A stretch of 64,000 nt of DNA from Albidovulum denitrificans (GTDB taxonomy: Bacteria > Pseudomonadota > Alphaproteobacteria > Rhodobacterales > Rhodobacteraceae). Below, one piece after another: positions 1-7,621 of the stretch (its first letter is position 1; every line of letters starts with the position of its first letter). The position numbers were made by a program, and so were the translations under genes. The stretch is from the NCBI RefSeq assembly GCF_002973535.1, contig NZ_PVEP01000006.1:1-64000 (forward strand), in the 5' to 3' direction. Under the pieces are notes generated by a model. That model saw only the letters and a list, made by a program, of their open reading frames with translations, was not told the DNA's origin and ran no database searches.

Positions 1-101
1 CGAGTCGCCCCCACCCGGGGGCGCGGATCGAAACTGGACCACGCAGGGCGACGTCACGACCGCGCGTCGCGTCGCCCCCACCCGGGGGCCGTCGATGCCG
101 T
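1..101 (+). CRISPR. Leader-distal end of a type I-C-like CRISPR array (partial)
   Basis: A 19-nt block, GTCGCCCCCACCCGGGGGC, occurs at 4-22 and 71-89. The first copy continues as GCGGATCGAAAC to position 34, giving a 31-nt unit with the layout of type I-C repeats: GTCGC start, a GCCCCC/GGGGGC stem (7-12 with 17-22) and a GAAAC 3' end. The 36 nt between the copies (35-70) are unrelated to the repeat and of spacer size. The second copy diverges after position 89, as terminal repeats often do, so this is probably the trailer end and the leader lies outside the window to the left. No cas gene is in the window. Only one full repeat is visible, so the call rests on architecture; two chance hairpins are the alternative. 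Confidence 0.72.
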
Positions 102-121
102 ATCTTCCCCTGCACGCCCCC

Positions 122-1030
122 CTACCGCAGGCCCCGCGCCGTCAGCCAGTCGCGCACCTGCGCGGCGGCGGGGGAAAGCGGTCGATCCCTGGGCCAGACC
201 ACATGGAAGGCCTTGCCGGTCCGCAGCGCATCGCCGCTCAGCCGGACAAGGACCCCCTTGGCGACCAGCCGGTCGACCAGGTGGTGCCAGCCAAGCGCGA
301 TCCCCTGGCCTTCGATCACCGACTGGATGACCAGAACGTAATCGTTGATCTGCAAGCCCCGTGGCACCCGCCTGCCCGCGATGCCTTGCGCCGCAAACCA
401 CTCCGCCCAGGTCGTCGCGGTACGGAACGGTTCCTCAAGATGGATCAGGCGGTGCGACAGGACATCCTCGGCCGTCACGGGCCGGTCGAACTGGGTCAGA
501 TAGCTTGGCCCCGCGACGGGATAGATCACCTCGGGCGCCAGAACCGCCGAGGCGTATTGGGGCCAGTCCTCCGGGTCGCCGCCGCGGATGCCCAGGGACG
601 CGCCCTCGCCCCGCAGGTCAAGATCGCGGTCGGCCGTCTGGATGCGCAGGTCGATGTCGGGAAGGTCCTCACGGAAGGCCTGCATGCGCGGCACCATCCA
701 GAACGCCGCGAAGGCTGTCGAACAGGCCAGCGTCACATGGCTGCCGGTCGCGACCGCCCGCAAGCTTTGGGCCGAACGCTGGATATGCGACAGGCCAAGC
801 GAGACATCGGCGTGAAACTTTTCCCCCGCCTCCGACAGCCGCACGCGGCGGTGTTCGCGCAGGAAAAGCGGCACGCCCAGTTGGTCCTCCAGCCGCGCGA
901 TGGCATAGGACACCGCCGCCTGCGTCATCTTCAGCTCCCGCCCCGCGGCACTGAAGCTCATCAGCCGACCGGCGGCTTCGAACACGATCAGGGCGTTGAC
1001 GGAGGGAACAAGGCGGCGCAGCGTATCCAT
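122..1030 (-). CDS. LysR-family transcriptional regulator
   Basis: A 302-residue protein of normal LysR length. The N-terminus carries the LysR winged helix-turn-helix (about residues 8-65; MSFSAAGRELKMTQAAVSYAI marks the recognition region), followed by a periplasmic-binding-like effector domain to the C-terminus, with the layout of the GcvA/AmpR-like branch. It is divergent from the methyltransferase gene at 1120 with an 89-bp gap, the usual arrangement for a LysR regulator that controls its neighbour, so control of that gene is likely but inferred. The stop lies only about 20 bp from the CRISPR remnant. The effector cannot be read from sequence. The upstream gap is TA-richer than its flanks, but no clear T-N11-A site stands out. 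Confidence 0.9.
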   Translation of the reverse strand: MDTLRRLVPSVNALIVFEAAGRLMSFSAAGRELKMTQAAVSYAIARLEDQLGVPLFLREHRRVRLSEAGEKFHADVSLGLSHIQRSAQSLRAVATGSHVTLACSTAFAAFWMVPRMQAFREDLPDIDLRIQTADRDLDLRGEGASLGIRGGDPEDWPQYASAVLAPEVIYPVAGPSYLTQFDRPVTAEDVLSHRLIHLEEPFRTATTWAEWFAAQGIAGRRVPRGLQINDYVLVIQSVIEGQGIALGWHHLVDRLVAKGVLVRLSGDALRTGKAFHVVWPRDRPLSPAAAQVRDWLTARGLR

Positions 1031-1119
1031 GAATTCTCCTTATCAAGTCCATGAAACTTTTCCAGCGTTACTTGCGGCTGAACACGCCCTACCCTACCCG
1101 CTGATTTATGGAGGGGACC

Positions 1120-2694
1120 ATGACGGCCGAAGCAGCACTCGCAACATCCGGGGCGACAACCAAACGCGGCGGCCGGGGCGCGCGGCGCGAACGCCGGTCG
1201 CAAGGCGCGCAGGATCAGGGGCGGCCCTATATCGTCCGCAACATTCCCACCTATGATATCCTCTCCGAGGAAAGCCTTGAGAAGATCGAGCAAACCGCCG
1301 AACGCATCCTCGCCGAAATCGGGATCGAACTGCGCGACGATGCCGAGGCGATGGAACTTTACCGCAAGGCCGGCGCCAAGGTCACCGCGAAGGCCGACGA
1401 CATCTGGACGCTGAGCTTTGAGCCGGGAATGCTGCGCGAGATCCTCAAGACCGCCCCGGCAGAGTTCACCCAGCACGCCCGCAACCCTGCGAACAACGTC
1501 CAGATCGGCGGCAGGAACGTGGTTTTCGCGCCCTCTTACGGGTCGCCCTTCGTGATGGACCTCGATCAGGGCCGCCGCTACGGCACGATCGAGGATTTCC
1601 GCAACTTCGTGAAGCTTGCCCAGTCCTCGCCCTGGCTGCACCATTCCGGCGGCACGGTGTGTGAGCCGACGGACGTTGCCGTGAACAAGCGCCATCTGGA
1701 CATGGTCTATGCCCATATGCGCTATTCCGACCGCGCCTTCCTTGGGTCGATCACCGCAGCCGAACGCGCCGCCGACAGTGTAGAGATGTGCCGCATCCTT
1801 TTCGGCGCCGATTTTGTCGATCAGAACTGCGTCATCATGGGCAACTTCAACACAACCTCGCCGCTGGTGCTGGACGGTGTGACGACGGCCGGTATCCGCA
1901 CCTATGCCGCCGCCGGTCAGGGCTCCATCCACCTGCCTTTCCTGCTGGGCGGTGCGGTGTCGCCGCTGACCATGGCGGGATCGGTGGCGCAGGGGCTGGC
2001 GGAATCCCTGGCCTCCTGCGCGCTGACACAGCTTGTGCGGCCGGGCGCGCCTGCCATTCTGGCCAGCTTCTTCTCCTCCATGTCGCTCAGGACCGGCTCA
2101 CCCACCTTCGGGACGCCGGAACCCGCCATCGGATCGCTGGTGATGGGGCAACTGGCGCGGCGGCTGAACCTGCCACTGCGCTGCGCGGGGAATTTCAGCA
2201 CCTCGAAACTGCCCGACGGGCAGGCGATGCAGCAATCCATGATGTCGATGATGTCGGCGATCCAGGGCGGAACCAACTATGTCCTGCACTCCGCCGGGTT
2301 CCTCGACGGGCTTTTGTCGATGTCCTATGAGAAGATGGTCATGGACATGGACATGTGCGGCGCGCTTCACGCCTATCTCGACGGGATGGAGGTGAACGAC
2401 GACACGCTGGGCTTTGACGCGCTCGCGGAACTTGGGCCGGGGCAACACCTCTTCTCCACCCAGCACACGCTGCGCCATTATGAGACGGCCTATTGGGAAA
2501 GCACCCTGAACGACGACCAGCCCTGGGAAACGTGGAGCGAAAAGGGCACCTTCGATTCCGCCCTGCGCGCGAACCTTCAGTGGAAAAAGACCCTGGCCGA
2601 GTATGAGGCCCCCGCGATGGACGAAGGCACCGATGAGGCGTTGCAGGACTTCATCGCCCGCCGCAAGGCGTCCGTGCCGGACATGTGGTACTGA
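1120..2694 (+). CDS. MttB-family (non-pyrrolysine) methyltransferase
   Basis: A 524-residue member of the trimethylamine methyltransferase MttB superfamily. Family-like stretches include the early PTYDILSEESLEKIEQ helix, the central glycine-rich barrel strands (GTVCEPTDVAV; FLLGGAVSPLTMAGS) and a C-terminal DMWY. There is no in-frame amber codon, so it belongs to the pyrrolysine-free branch, whose studied members demethylate glycine betaine, carnitine or proline betaine and pass the methyl to a corrinoid protein. No corrinoid protein or corrinoid methyltransferase lies nearby, so the substrate and methyl acceptor are open. The ATG at 1120 is preferred because GGAGGGG (1110-1116) lies just upstream; an ATG at 1108 would place that Shine-Dalgarno sequence inside the gene. 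The divergent LysR gene is the likely regulator. Confidence 0.88.
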   Translation: MTAEAALATSGATTKRGGRGARRERRSQGAQDQGRPYIVRNIPTYDILSEESLEKIEQTAERILAEIGIELRDDAEAMELYRKAGAKVTAKADDIWTLSFEPGMLREILKTAPAEFTQHARNPANNVQIGGRNVVFAPSYGSPFVMDLDQGRRYGTIEDFRNFVKLAQSSPWLHHSGGTVCEPTDVAVNKRHLDMVYAHMRYSDRAFLGSITAAERAADSVEMCRILFGADFVDQNCVIMGNFNTTSPLVLDGVTTAGIRTYAAAGQGSIHLPFLLGGAVSPLTMAGSVAQGLAESLASCALTQLVRPGAPAILASFFSSMSLRTGSPTFGTPEPAIGSLVMGQLARRLNLPLRCAGNFSTSKLPDGQAMQQSMMSMMSAIQGGTNYVLHSAGFLDGLLSMSYEKMVMDMDMCGALHAYLDGMEVNDDTLGFDALAELGPGQHLFSTQHTLRHYETAYWESTLNDDQPWETWSEKGTFDSALRANLQWKKTLAEYEAPAMDEGTDEALQDFIARRKASVPDMWY

Positions 2695-2730
2695 CCCCAC
2701 CCGGCCGAGCCGACATTGAAACGTCGTCCC

Positions 2731-2758
2731 AGGGCGCGCCGTGACGGGCGCGCCCTTG
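2731..2758 (+). terminator. Probable intrinsic terminator downstream of the MttB-family gene
   Basis: AGGGCGCGCC (2731-2740) and GGCGCGCCCT (2747-2756) form a perfect 10-bp stem with a GTGACG loop. The T-tract is only two or three bases because the hairpin runs straight into the -35 element of the next gene. It sits 37 bp after the methyltransferase stop codon, as expected for an end-of-transcript hairpin. Confidence 0.6.
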
Positions 2759-2801
2759 ACTTATGCATTTGTCGTGATAAGTAAGTGACTGCTCACTTAC
2801 T
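2756..2801 (+). promoter_or_regulatory. TetR-gene promoter with a perfect palindromic operator
   Basis: TTGACT at 2756-2761 is a good -35 hexamer; TAAGTA (2778-2783) at a 16-bp spacing is a plausible, weak -10. Overlapping it is a perfect inverted repeat, AGTAAGTGA (2780-2788), CTGC, TCACTTACT (2793-2801), ending two bases before the ATG at 2804. This size and symmetry fit a TetR-family operator, so the regulator at 2804 very likely represses itself and the exporter genes behind it. Confidence 0.75.
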
Positions 2802-2803
2802 GA

Positions 2804-3409
2804 ATGCCGACGATGAGAAAACCCGCAGACCTCAGAAAGGCCGAGATCGTGGCGAAGGTCATTGATCTGGCCGACCGCATCGGGCCGGACCGTGTCACCA
2901 CCGGGGCCGTGGCCAAGGCGGTCGGGGTGACGCAGGCGGCCCTTTTTCGGCACTTTCCCACGAAAGCGGACATGTGGGGCGCGACCGCCGATCATGTGGC
3001 CGAAACGCTCTCTGCCGCCTGGGCGGAGGCGCTGGCGCAATCGGACGACCCCGTCACACGGCTGAAAGCGCTTGTCACCGCGCAGCTGGACCGGATCGCG
3101 GCGTCGCCCGCCCTGCCGATGCTGCTCTTCTCGCGCGAATTGAACGTCGAGAATGCCGACCTGCGCGCGGCCTTTCGCAACCTCCTCACCGCCTTTCACG
3201 GCCATATCGTGCGCGAGGCCGACGCGGCCCAGCACCGCCACCTGCTGCGGGACGACGTTCTGGCGGCGGATATTGCGGTGCTGCTGTCCTCACTGGTGCA
3301 GGGCGTCGCGATCCGCTGGTCCCTGGGCGCGCGTGGGTTCCCCCTGCGGGATGAGGGTCTGCGCCTGCTTGATGTTCAGCTTCACCTGCTTGCGGCAAGG
3401 AAGGATTAG
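2804..3409 (+). CDS. TetR/AcrR-family transcriptional regulator
   Basis: A 201-residue protein with an N-terminal TetR helix-turn-helix at about residues 14-60 (VTTGAVAKAVGVTQAALFRHFPTKA is the typical recognition region) and an all-helical ligand-binding C-terminal domain. The stop codon lies four bases before the adaptor gene at 3413, so regulator and exporter form one operon. The perfect palindrome overlapping the promoter supports autorepression, relieved by whatever the exporter carries. A second ATG three codons in (2813) is an alternative start. The ligand is unknown. Confidence 0.92.
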   Translation: MPTMRKPADLRKAEIVAKVIDLADRIGPDRVTTGAVAKAVGVTQAALFRHFPTKADMWGATADHVAETLSAAWAEALAQSDDPVTRLKALVTAQLDRIAASPALPMLLFSRELNVENADLRAAFRNLLTAFHGHIVREADAAQHRHLLRDDVLAADIAVLLSSLVQGVAIRWSLGARGFPLRDEGLRLLDVQLHLLAARKD

Positions 3410-3412
3410 ACC

Positions 3413-4558
3413 ATGCGGAAATCCCTGATCTATGGCGCGGTTGCCGTCCTGGCCCTTGGTGCCGGGGCGCTGTTTCTGACCGAACGGCCGCTTGAGGTAA
3501 GCGTTGTCAGCCCCGAAACCGATGTGCCGCTGCGCATCTACGGCCTTGGCACGGTCGAGGCGCGCATCCTGTCGCGCGTGGGCTTCGAGGTCGGCGCGAC
3601 GCTTGAAACGCTGGACGTTGACGCGGGCGATACCGTGCGCAAGGGGCAGGAGCTTGCCGTCCTGCATCAGGGCGAACAGGAAGCGCGCGTACTGCGCGCC
3701 CGTGCCGCCGTTGCCGCCAGCACCGCGAGCCTGGCCAAATCCACGGCGGCGCTGGACCGGGCGCAGGCGGTTCTGGCACAGCGCGTGGCGGCGAATGACC
3801 GGCAAAAGGCGCTGGCCCGGCAGGATGTCGCCTCCGCCCAGCGGGCGGAAGAGGCGCAGCGTGACGAAGACGTCGCCCGCGCCGACCTTGCCGTCGCCCA
3901 TGCCGATCTGGCGGTCATCAAGGCACAGGGCGAAGATGCCGCCGCCGCACTGATGATGGAGGAAACGCTTCTGGCCCATCACCGGCTGAAGGCACCCTAT
4001 GACGCGACCGTCGTCGCCCGCCATGTCGAACCCGGCACCGTCGTCAGGGCCGGCGATCCGATCTTTACCCTGATCGCCCCCGAAACCGTCTGGATTCAGG
4101 CCTATATCGACGAAGAGCGCGCCGGTCAGCTTGCCCTTGGCCAGCCGGGGACGATCCGCCTGCGGTCCCAACCGGCAGGGGAATTCCATGGCACCGTCGC
4201 CCGGATCGGTCTGGAAAGCGACCGCGTGAACGAAGAACGCCGTGTCTGGCTGACCTGCACCGACTGCCCGCAGCCGATGTATCTGGGCGAACAGGCCGAG
4301 GTCCGCATCCTGACCGGCACCCGCGACCGGGCGCTGATGGTGCCGGAACTTGCCATCGACGGCTTCGACGGGCATCGCGGCACGGTCTGGATCGTTCAGG
4401 ACGGCCGCCTTGGCCGCGCCGGTCTGTCCTTTGGCGCGCGCGACGACAGGGGCCGGGTCGAGGTGACGGCGGGCCTGCCCGACGGGGCAGAGATCGTCGC
4501 GATGCCGCCCAAGGGCGCGGATACGGGGCGGCTGGCCCGGATCGGAACCGCGCCATGA
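3413..4558 (+). CDS. HlyD/MacA-type periplasmic adaptor of an ABC exporter
   Basis: A 381-residue membrane-fusion protein. It begins with a single hydrophobic anchor (about residues 5-23), then a biotinyl-lipoyl half (GFEVGATLETLDVDAGDTVRKGQ), an alanine-rich coiled-coil hairpin (about 85-185), the second lipoyl half (KAPYDATVVARHVEPGTVV) and a beta-barrel domain. AAGGAAGGA upstream is a strong ribosome binding site. It overlaps the permease gene by 4 bp. The family links an inner-membrane ABC pump to the outer membrane. One oddity is a CTDC pair in the beta-barrel region (codons near 4256-4266), uncommon in adaptors and a possible disulfide or metal site. Confidence 0.9.
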   Translation: MRKSLIYGAVAVLALGAGALFLTERPLEVSVVSPETDVPLRIYGLGTVEARILSRVGFEVGATLETLDVDAGDTVRKGQELAVLHQGEQEARVLRARAAVAASTASLAKSTAALDRAQAVLAQRVAANDRQKALARQDVASAQRAEEAQRDEDVARADLAVAHADLAVIKAQGEDAAAALMMEETLLAHHRLKAPYDATVVARHVEPGTVVRAGDPIFTLIAPETVWIQAYIDEERAGQLALGQPGTIRLRSQPAGEFHGTVARIGLESDRVNEERRVWLTCTDCPQPMYLGEQAEVRILTGTRDRALMVPELAIDGFDGHRGTVWIVQDGRLGRAGLSFGARDDRGRVEVTAGLPDGAEIVAMPPKGADTGRLARIGTAP

Positions 4559-5688
4559 ACCTCGCCCTGAAAGACATCCGCCACGGGCTTTTCCGCTTTA
4601 TCCTGACCTGTTTCGGTCTTGGCCTTCTGATGACGGTCGTCCTTGCGATGATCGGGATCTATAACGGCCTCGTCTCTGACGCGCTGGCGGTGGTAAAGGC
4701 CCCCGCCGTCGACATGTGGGTGGTGGAATCCGGCACCCAGGGCCCCTTTGCCGAGGCGTCCTCCATCCCCGCCGACACCCGCGATGCGGTGGCGCGGATG
4801 CCCGGCGTGGCCGAGGCGGGCGCGATCAATTACCAGACGGTCGAGGCGACCCATGGCGGCAAGACCCTGCGCCTTTACGTCATCGGATATGAGACCGGGC
4901 GCCCCGGCGGGCCGCTGCGCATCGCCGAAGGCCGCGCCATCGGCACCAGCCATTTCGAACTGGTCGCCGACCGCAAGACCGGCCTCACCCCCGGCGACAC
5001 GATCCGGCTGGGGCGCAACCGCTTTACCGTCGTGGGCCTTGTCGAAGGCGCGATGAACTCCGGCGGCGATCCGGCCGTCTTCATGACGCTGTCCGACGCG
5101 ATGGGCCTTCAGACCGAACTGTCCCCCGCCGATCAGCGGGTGCAGGCCGCGCGCGGGGCGAACCCGGTCAAATCCGCCTCGGTCGCGGCCATCATCGTCC
5201 GTGTCAAACCCGGCGCCGATGTCGACCTTCTGACCGCCACGCTGCGCCAGTGGAAACACCTCTCCGCGCTCACGCAGGCGGATCAGGAAACCATCCTTCT
5301 CGCCTCGGTCGTGGACAAGGCGCGGCGCCAGATCGGCCTTTTCCTCGGCATTCTCCTGTCGGTCTCGGCCGTGGTGATCGCGCTTATCATCTACACGATG
5401 ACGATGGAAAAGCTGAAGCAGATCGCGACGCTGAAGCTGATCGGCGCGCCCGATCGCACCATCATCGGGCTGATCGTGCAGCAGGCGCTTCTTCTGGGCA
5501 TGTCGGGCTGGGGGATCGGGCTGGCGCTGATCCTGCTGGTCAAGGACAATTTCCCGCGCCGGGTGGTTCTTGAGCCCTTCAACGCGATGGTGCTGGCGGG
5601 CATCATCGTCGTGGTCTGCCTTGCCGCCTCCGCACTTGGGGTGCGGGCGGCGATGAAGGTCGATCCCGCCACCGCGTTGGGGAGCTAG
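4555..5688 (+). CDS. FtsX/MacB-type ABC transporter permease
   Basis: A 377-residue permease with the FtsX-family layout: one N-terminal membrane helix (about residues 12-35), a long periplasmic domain (about 40-255), then three C-terminal helices (about 265-375) with the typical KLKQIATLKLIGAPDRTI cytoplasmic segment. Its N-terminus, LALKDIRHGLFRFILTC, resembles DevC-like exporter subunits. MacB carries its ATPase on the same chain; here the ATPase is separate and follows 3 bp downstream. The ATGA overlap with the adaptor indicates translational coupling. The substrate is unknown: lipid, peptide or toxic small molecule. Confidence 0.9.
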   Translation: MNLALKDIRHGLFRFILTCFGLGLLMTVVLAMIGIYNGLVSDALAVVKAPAVDMWVVESGTQGPFAEASSIPADTRDAVARMPGVAEAGAINYQTVEATHGGKTLRLYVIGYETGRPGGPLRIAEGRAIGTSHFELVADRKTGLTPGDTIRLGRNRFTVVGLVEGAMNSGGDPAVFMTLSDAMGLQTELSPADQRVQAARGANPVKSASVAAIIVRVKPGADVDLLTATLRQWKHLSALTQADQETILLASVVDKARRQIGLFLGILLSVSAVVIALIIYTMTMEKLKQIATLKLIGAPDRTIIGLIVQQALLLGMSGWGIGLALILLVKDNFPRRVVLEPFNAMVLAGIIVVVCLAASALGVRAAMKVDPATALGS

Positions 5689-5691
5689 GCC

Positions 5692-6384
5692 ATGGCGCTG
5701 GGGGATCTTCTGGTCGACGTCGCGGGCGTGGCCAAGCATTTCGGCGAGGGGGAGACGCGCGTCGATGCGCTCCGCTCCGTCGATCTTCAGGTCCATGCCG
5801 GTGAGGTGATCGCCCTTCTCGGCCCCTCGGGATCGGGCAAGACGACGCTGCTGAACATCATCGGCTGCATCCTTGCCCCGTCCGCCGGTCGGGTCGCGCT
5901 GGATGGCGAAACGGTCTTCGACGGCAAATGGCTGCGCGGCGATCTCAGGCGGCTTAGGCTCGAAAAGATCGGTTTCATCTTTCAGGCGCATAACCTCCTG
6001 CCCTTCCTGACGGCGGAGGAGAATGTCTCGGTCGTTCTCGACCTTGCGGGCAAATCGCCCGCCGAGGGCCGCGCCCGGTCGCGCGAGCTGCTCGACTATC
6101 TTGAGGTCGGCCACCGCGCCCCGGTGAAGCCCGCGCTTCTTTCGGGCGGGGAGGCGCAGCGCGTCGCCATCGCGCGGGCGCTGGCCAACCGCCCCCGGAT
6201 CATTCTGGCGGATGAGCCGACCGCCGCGCTCGACAGCAAGCGCGCGCAACTGGTGATGGACCTTCTGCGCAAGCTGGCGGTGGAACAGGAGGCCTGCATC
6301 ATCACCGTCACCCATGACGAAAAGATCTTTGACCGTTTCGACCGTCTGATCCACCTGCGCGACGGCCGTTTGAGCGACGATTAA
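5692..6384 (+). CDS. ABC transporter ATP-binding protein (MacB/LolD-like)
   Basis: A 230-residue ATPase with all the motifs: Walker A GPSGSGKTT (about residues 43-51), Q-loop FIFQAHNLLPF, signature LLSGGEAQRVAIARAL, Walker B IILADEPTAALD and the switch histidine in TVTHDEK. It is the last gene of the TetR-adaptor-permease-ATPase operon and energises the FtsX-type permease. Its TAA stop codon overlaps the first three bases of a 92-bp palindromic repeat that separates it from the convergent nnrS gene. Confidence 0.93.
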   Translation: MALGDLLVDVAGVAKHFGEGETRVDALRSVDLQVHAGEVIALLGPSGSGKTTLLNIIGCILAPSAGRVALDGETVFDGKWLRGDLRRLRLEKIGFIFQAHNLLPFLTAEENVSVVLDLAGKSPAEGRARSRELLDYLEVGHRAPVKPALLSGGEAQRVAIARALANRPRIILADEPTAALDSKRAQLVMDLLRKLAVEQEACIITVTHDEKIFDRFDRLIHLRDGRLSDD

Positions 6385-6473
6385 AGCGTTTCGGGTTCTC
6401 GTTGGAAACCAGGCATCAGAATTCGAGCGAAACAAGTTTGAATTCTGAGTCAGTGTAAACCCGAAATGCTATA
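6382..6473. repeat. Nested palindromic intergenic element, copy A (92 bp)
   Basis: The element begins at the TAA stop of the ATPase gene and ends in ATGCTATA. Outer arms AGCGTTTCGGGTT and AACCCGAAATGCT pair with each other. An inner stem has CAGAATTC (6417-6424) and GAATTCTG (6440-6447), extended by C-G, A-T and two G-T pairs. A close copy lies at 12888-12980. On the minus strand the right arm encodes the last seven residues (YSISGLH) of the nnrS product. Position between convergent genes suggests a bidirectional terminator or mRNA stabiliser; a non-autonomous REP/MITE-like element is the alternative. No transposase gene is near. Confidence 0.85.
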
Positions 6474-7568
6474 ACCCCGCGCGGCGCTCAGGACGGGGTG
6501 CGGTGTTGGCCCCGCCATCGACCGCAACGCGCAGAGGGTGAAGACCGCCCAGCCAAGGCACCAAAGCGCCGCCGGAACGCTCAGCGCCACCGGCGTGGCG
6601 GACAAAATCAGCCGTAACAGGGTCGAAATCATGACCAGTGCGAAGGCCAGCGCCAGCCCCGCGCCCACGCGCAAGGCCCCCGGCGCGCGGCGCATATAGG
6701 CCCGCGCCATCACCGCCAGGATCATGCCGCCCATCAGCCCCATGGTCAGCGCATGCAACCCGGTCGGCAGGGGAAGGCCCGCAAGCGCATCCGGCAGGAT
6801 CAGCCCCGCCCCGGTCAGGGTCAGCCCGACCGGCAGCCACACCCAGGCGAGGACCAGCATCAGCAGATCGCCCTGCCCCCCGGCCAGCCCCGCCGCCAGC
6901 GGCCAGCGCCCCATCCGCGCCGCCTGCCCGGCAGCGGCGGCCAGCAGCAGCCCGCCGGTCACGCTGTCCCCGACCCCGGCAAGATGGCCGACCAGCGCAA
7001 GCGCCAGGACGGCGTCCGCGAGCCGCGCCATTGCGGGCAAGGCCCCCCGCTGCAGCGGCGTGGCCTGCGCGGCGCGGGACGCAAGGAAGGCCGGCACGAT
7101 CCGGCCGCCGACCACCGCCACGATCAGCGCCATGGCCAGCGCAGCGGCCAACCCGTCACCGCCCAGCCGCAGCCCGACGCCGACCGCAAGCAAACCAACC
7201 GGCGCCAGCGCGATCGGCAACCGCCGCCAGAGCCGCGCCGACAGGACCGGGATCAGAAGGGAAAGGGCAAGGGCCACCGGATAGGCCGCGATCCCCAGCA
7301 GCACCAGCGCCCCGTCACCCGGCTGCGCCGCCGCGATGCGCCCCGCGATCCATGCCAGCACCAGCGCCTGCACCGCCCGCCGCCCCGGACCCTTCGCCCC
7401 CGCCCCCGCCTGTTTCAGCCAATGGGGCAGCGCGGTCAGCAGATAGCCCCCCATGGCCGCCCCGGCAAAGCCAAGGATCAGCTCCTGCCGGTGCCAGCCG
7501 ACCGGATCGTCCGACAGGTCGGGGATGAGCCAGACCAAAGGCACCAGCACCGCCCAGACCGCCGCCAT
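6450..7568 (-). CDS. nnrS: NnrS-family protein (nitric-oxide-related membrane protein)
   Basis: A 372-residue, strongly hydrophobic protein with about 10-12 membrane segments. The N-terminal WHRQELILGFAGAAMGGYL followed by LLTALPHW is the NnrS hallmark. NnrS is a haem- and copper-containing protein made under NR/NNR control that protects against nitrosative stress and affects the iron pool. It is last in the ubiD-ubiX-ric-nnrS operon, 53 bp after ric. The start is uncertain: the ATG at 7568 has no clear ribosome binding site, and the frame stays open upstream (reading FWGAPHLPLFL) into the ric stop codon region, so translation may begin earlier at a non-ATG codon. Its C-terminal seven codons lie in the palindromic repeat. 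Confidence 0.85.
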   Translation of the reverse strand: MAAVWAVLVPLVWLIPDLSDDPVGWHRQELILGFAGAAMGGYLLTALPHWLKQAGAGAKGPGRRAVQALVLAWIAGRIAAAQPGDGALVLLGIAAYPVALALSLLIPVLSARLWRRLPIALAPVGLLAVGVGLRLGGDGLAAALAMALIVAVVGGRIVPAFLASRAAQATPLQRGALPAMARLADAVLALALVGHLAGVGDSVTGGLLLAAAAGQAARMGRWPLAAGLAGGQGDLLMLVLAWVWLPVGLTLTGAGLILPDALAGLPLPTGLHALTMGLMGGMILAVMARAYMRRAPGALRVGAGLALAFALVMISTLLRLILSATPVALSVPAALWCLGWAVFTLCALRSMAGPTPHPVLSAARGYSISGLH

Positions 7569-7621
7569 CAGAAACAGCGGCAGATGCGGCGCGCCCCAAA
7601 AGCCCTTATCCGGCGCCGCGC

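Noticed and set aside
1108-1119. Start of the MttB-family gene at the upstream ATG (1108)
   Set aside because: The strong Shine-Dalgarno GGAGGGG lies between the two ATGs, so the second (1120) is the likely start.
1120-2694. Possible pyrrolysine codon in the MttB-family gene
   Set aside because: The frame is open from start to TGA without any TAG, so no amber decoding is involved.
2756-2769. TTGAC at 2756 as half of an Fnr/DNR box
   Set aside because: No GTCAA or ATCAA half follows at the right spacing; it reads better as the -35 element of the TetR-gene promoter.
6638-7528. Long plus-strand open frame opposite nnrS, rich in Arg, Pro and Ala
   Set aside because: It is the antisense image of a GC-rich membrane-protein gene, lacks any family motif and has no ribosome binding site; nnrS on the other strand has clear signatures.
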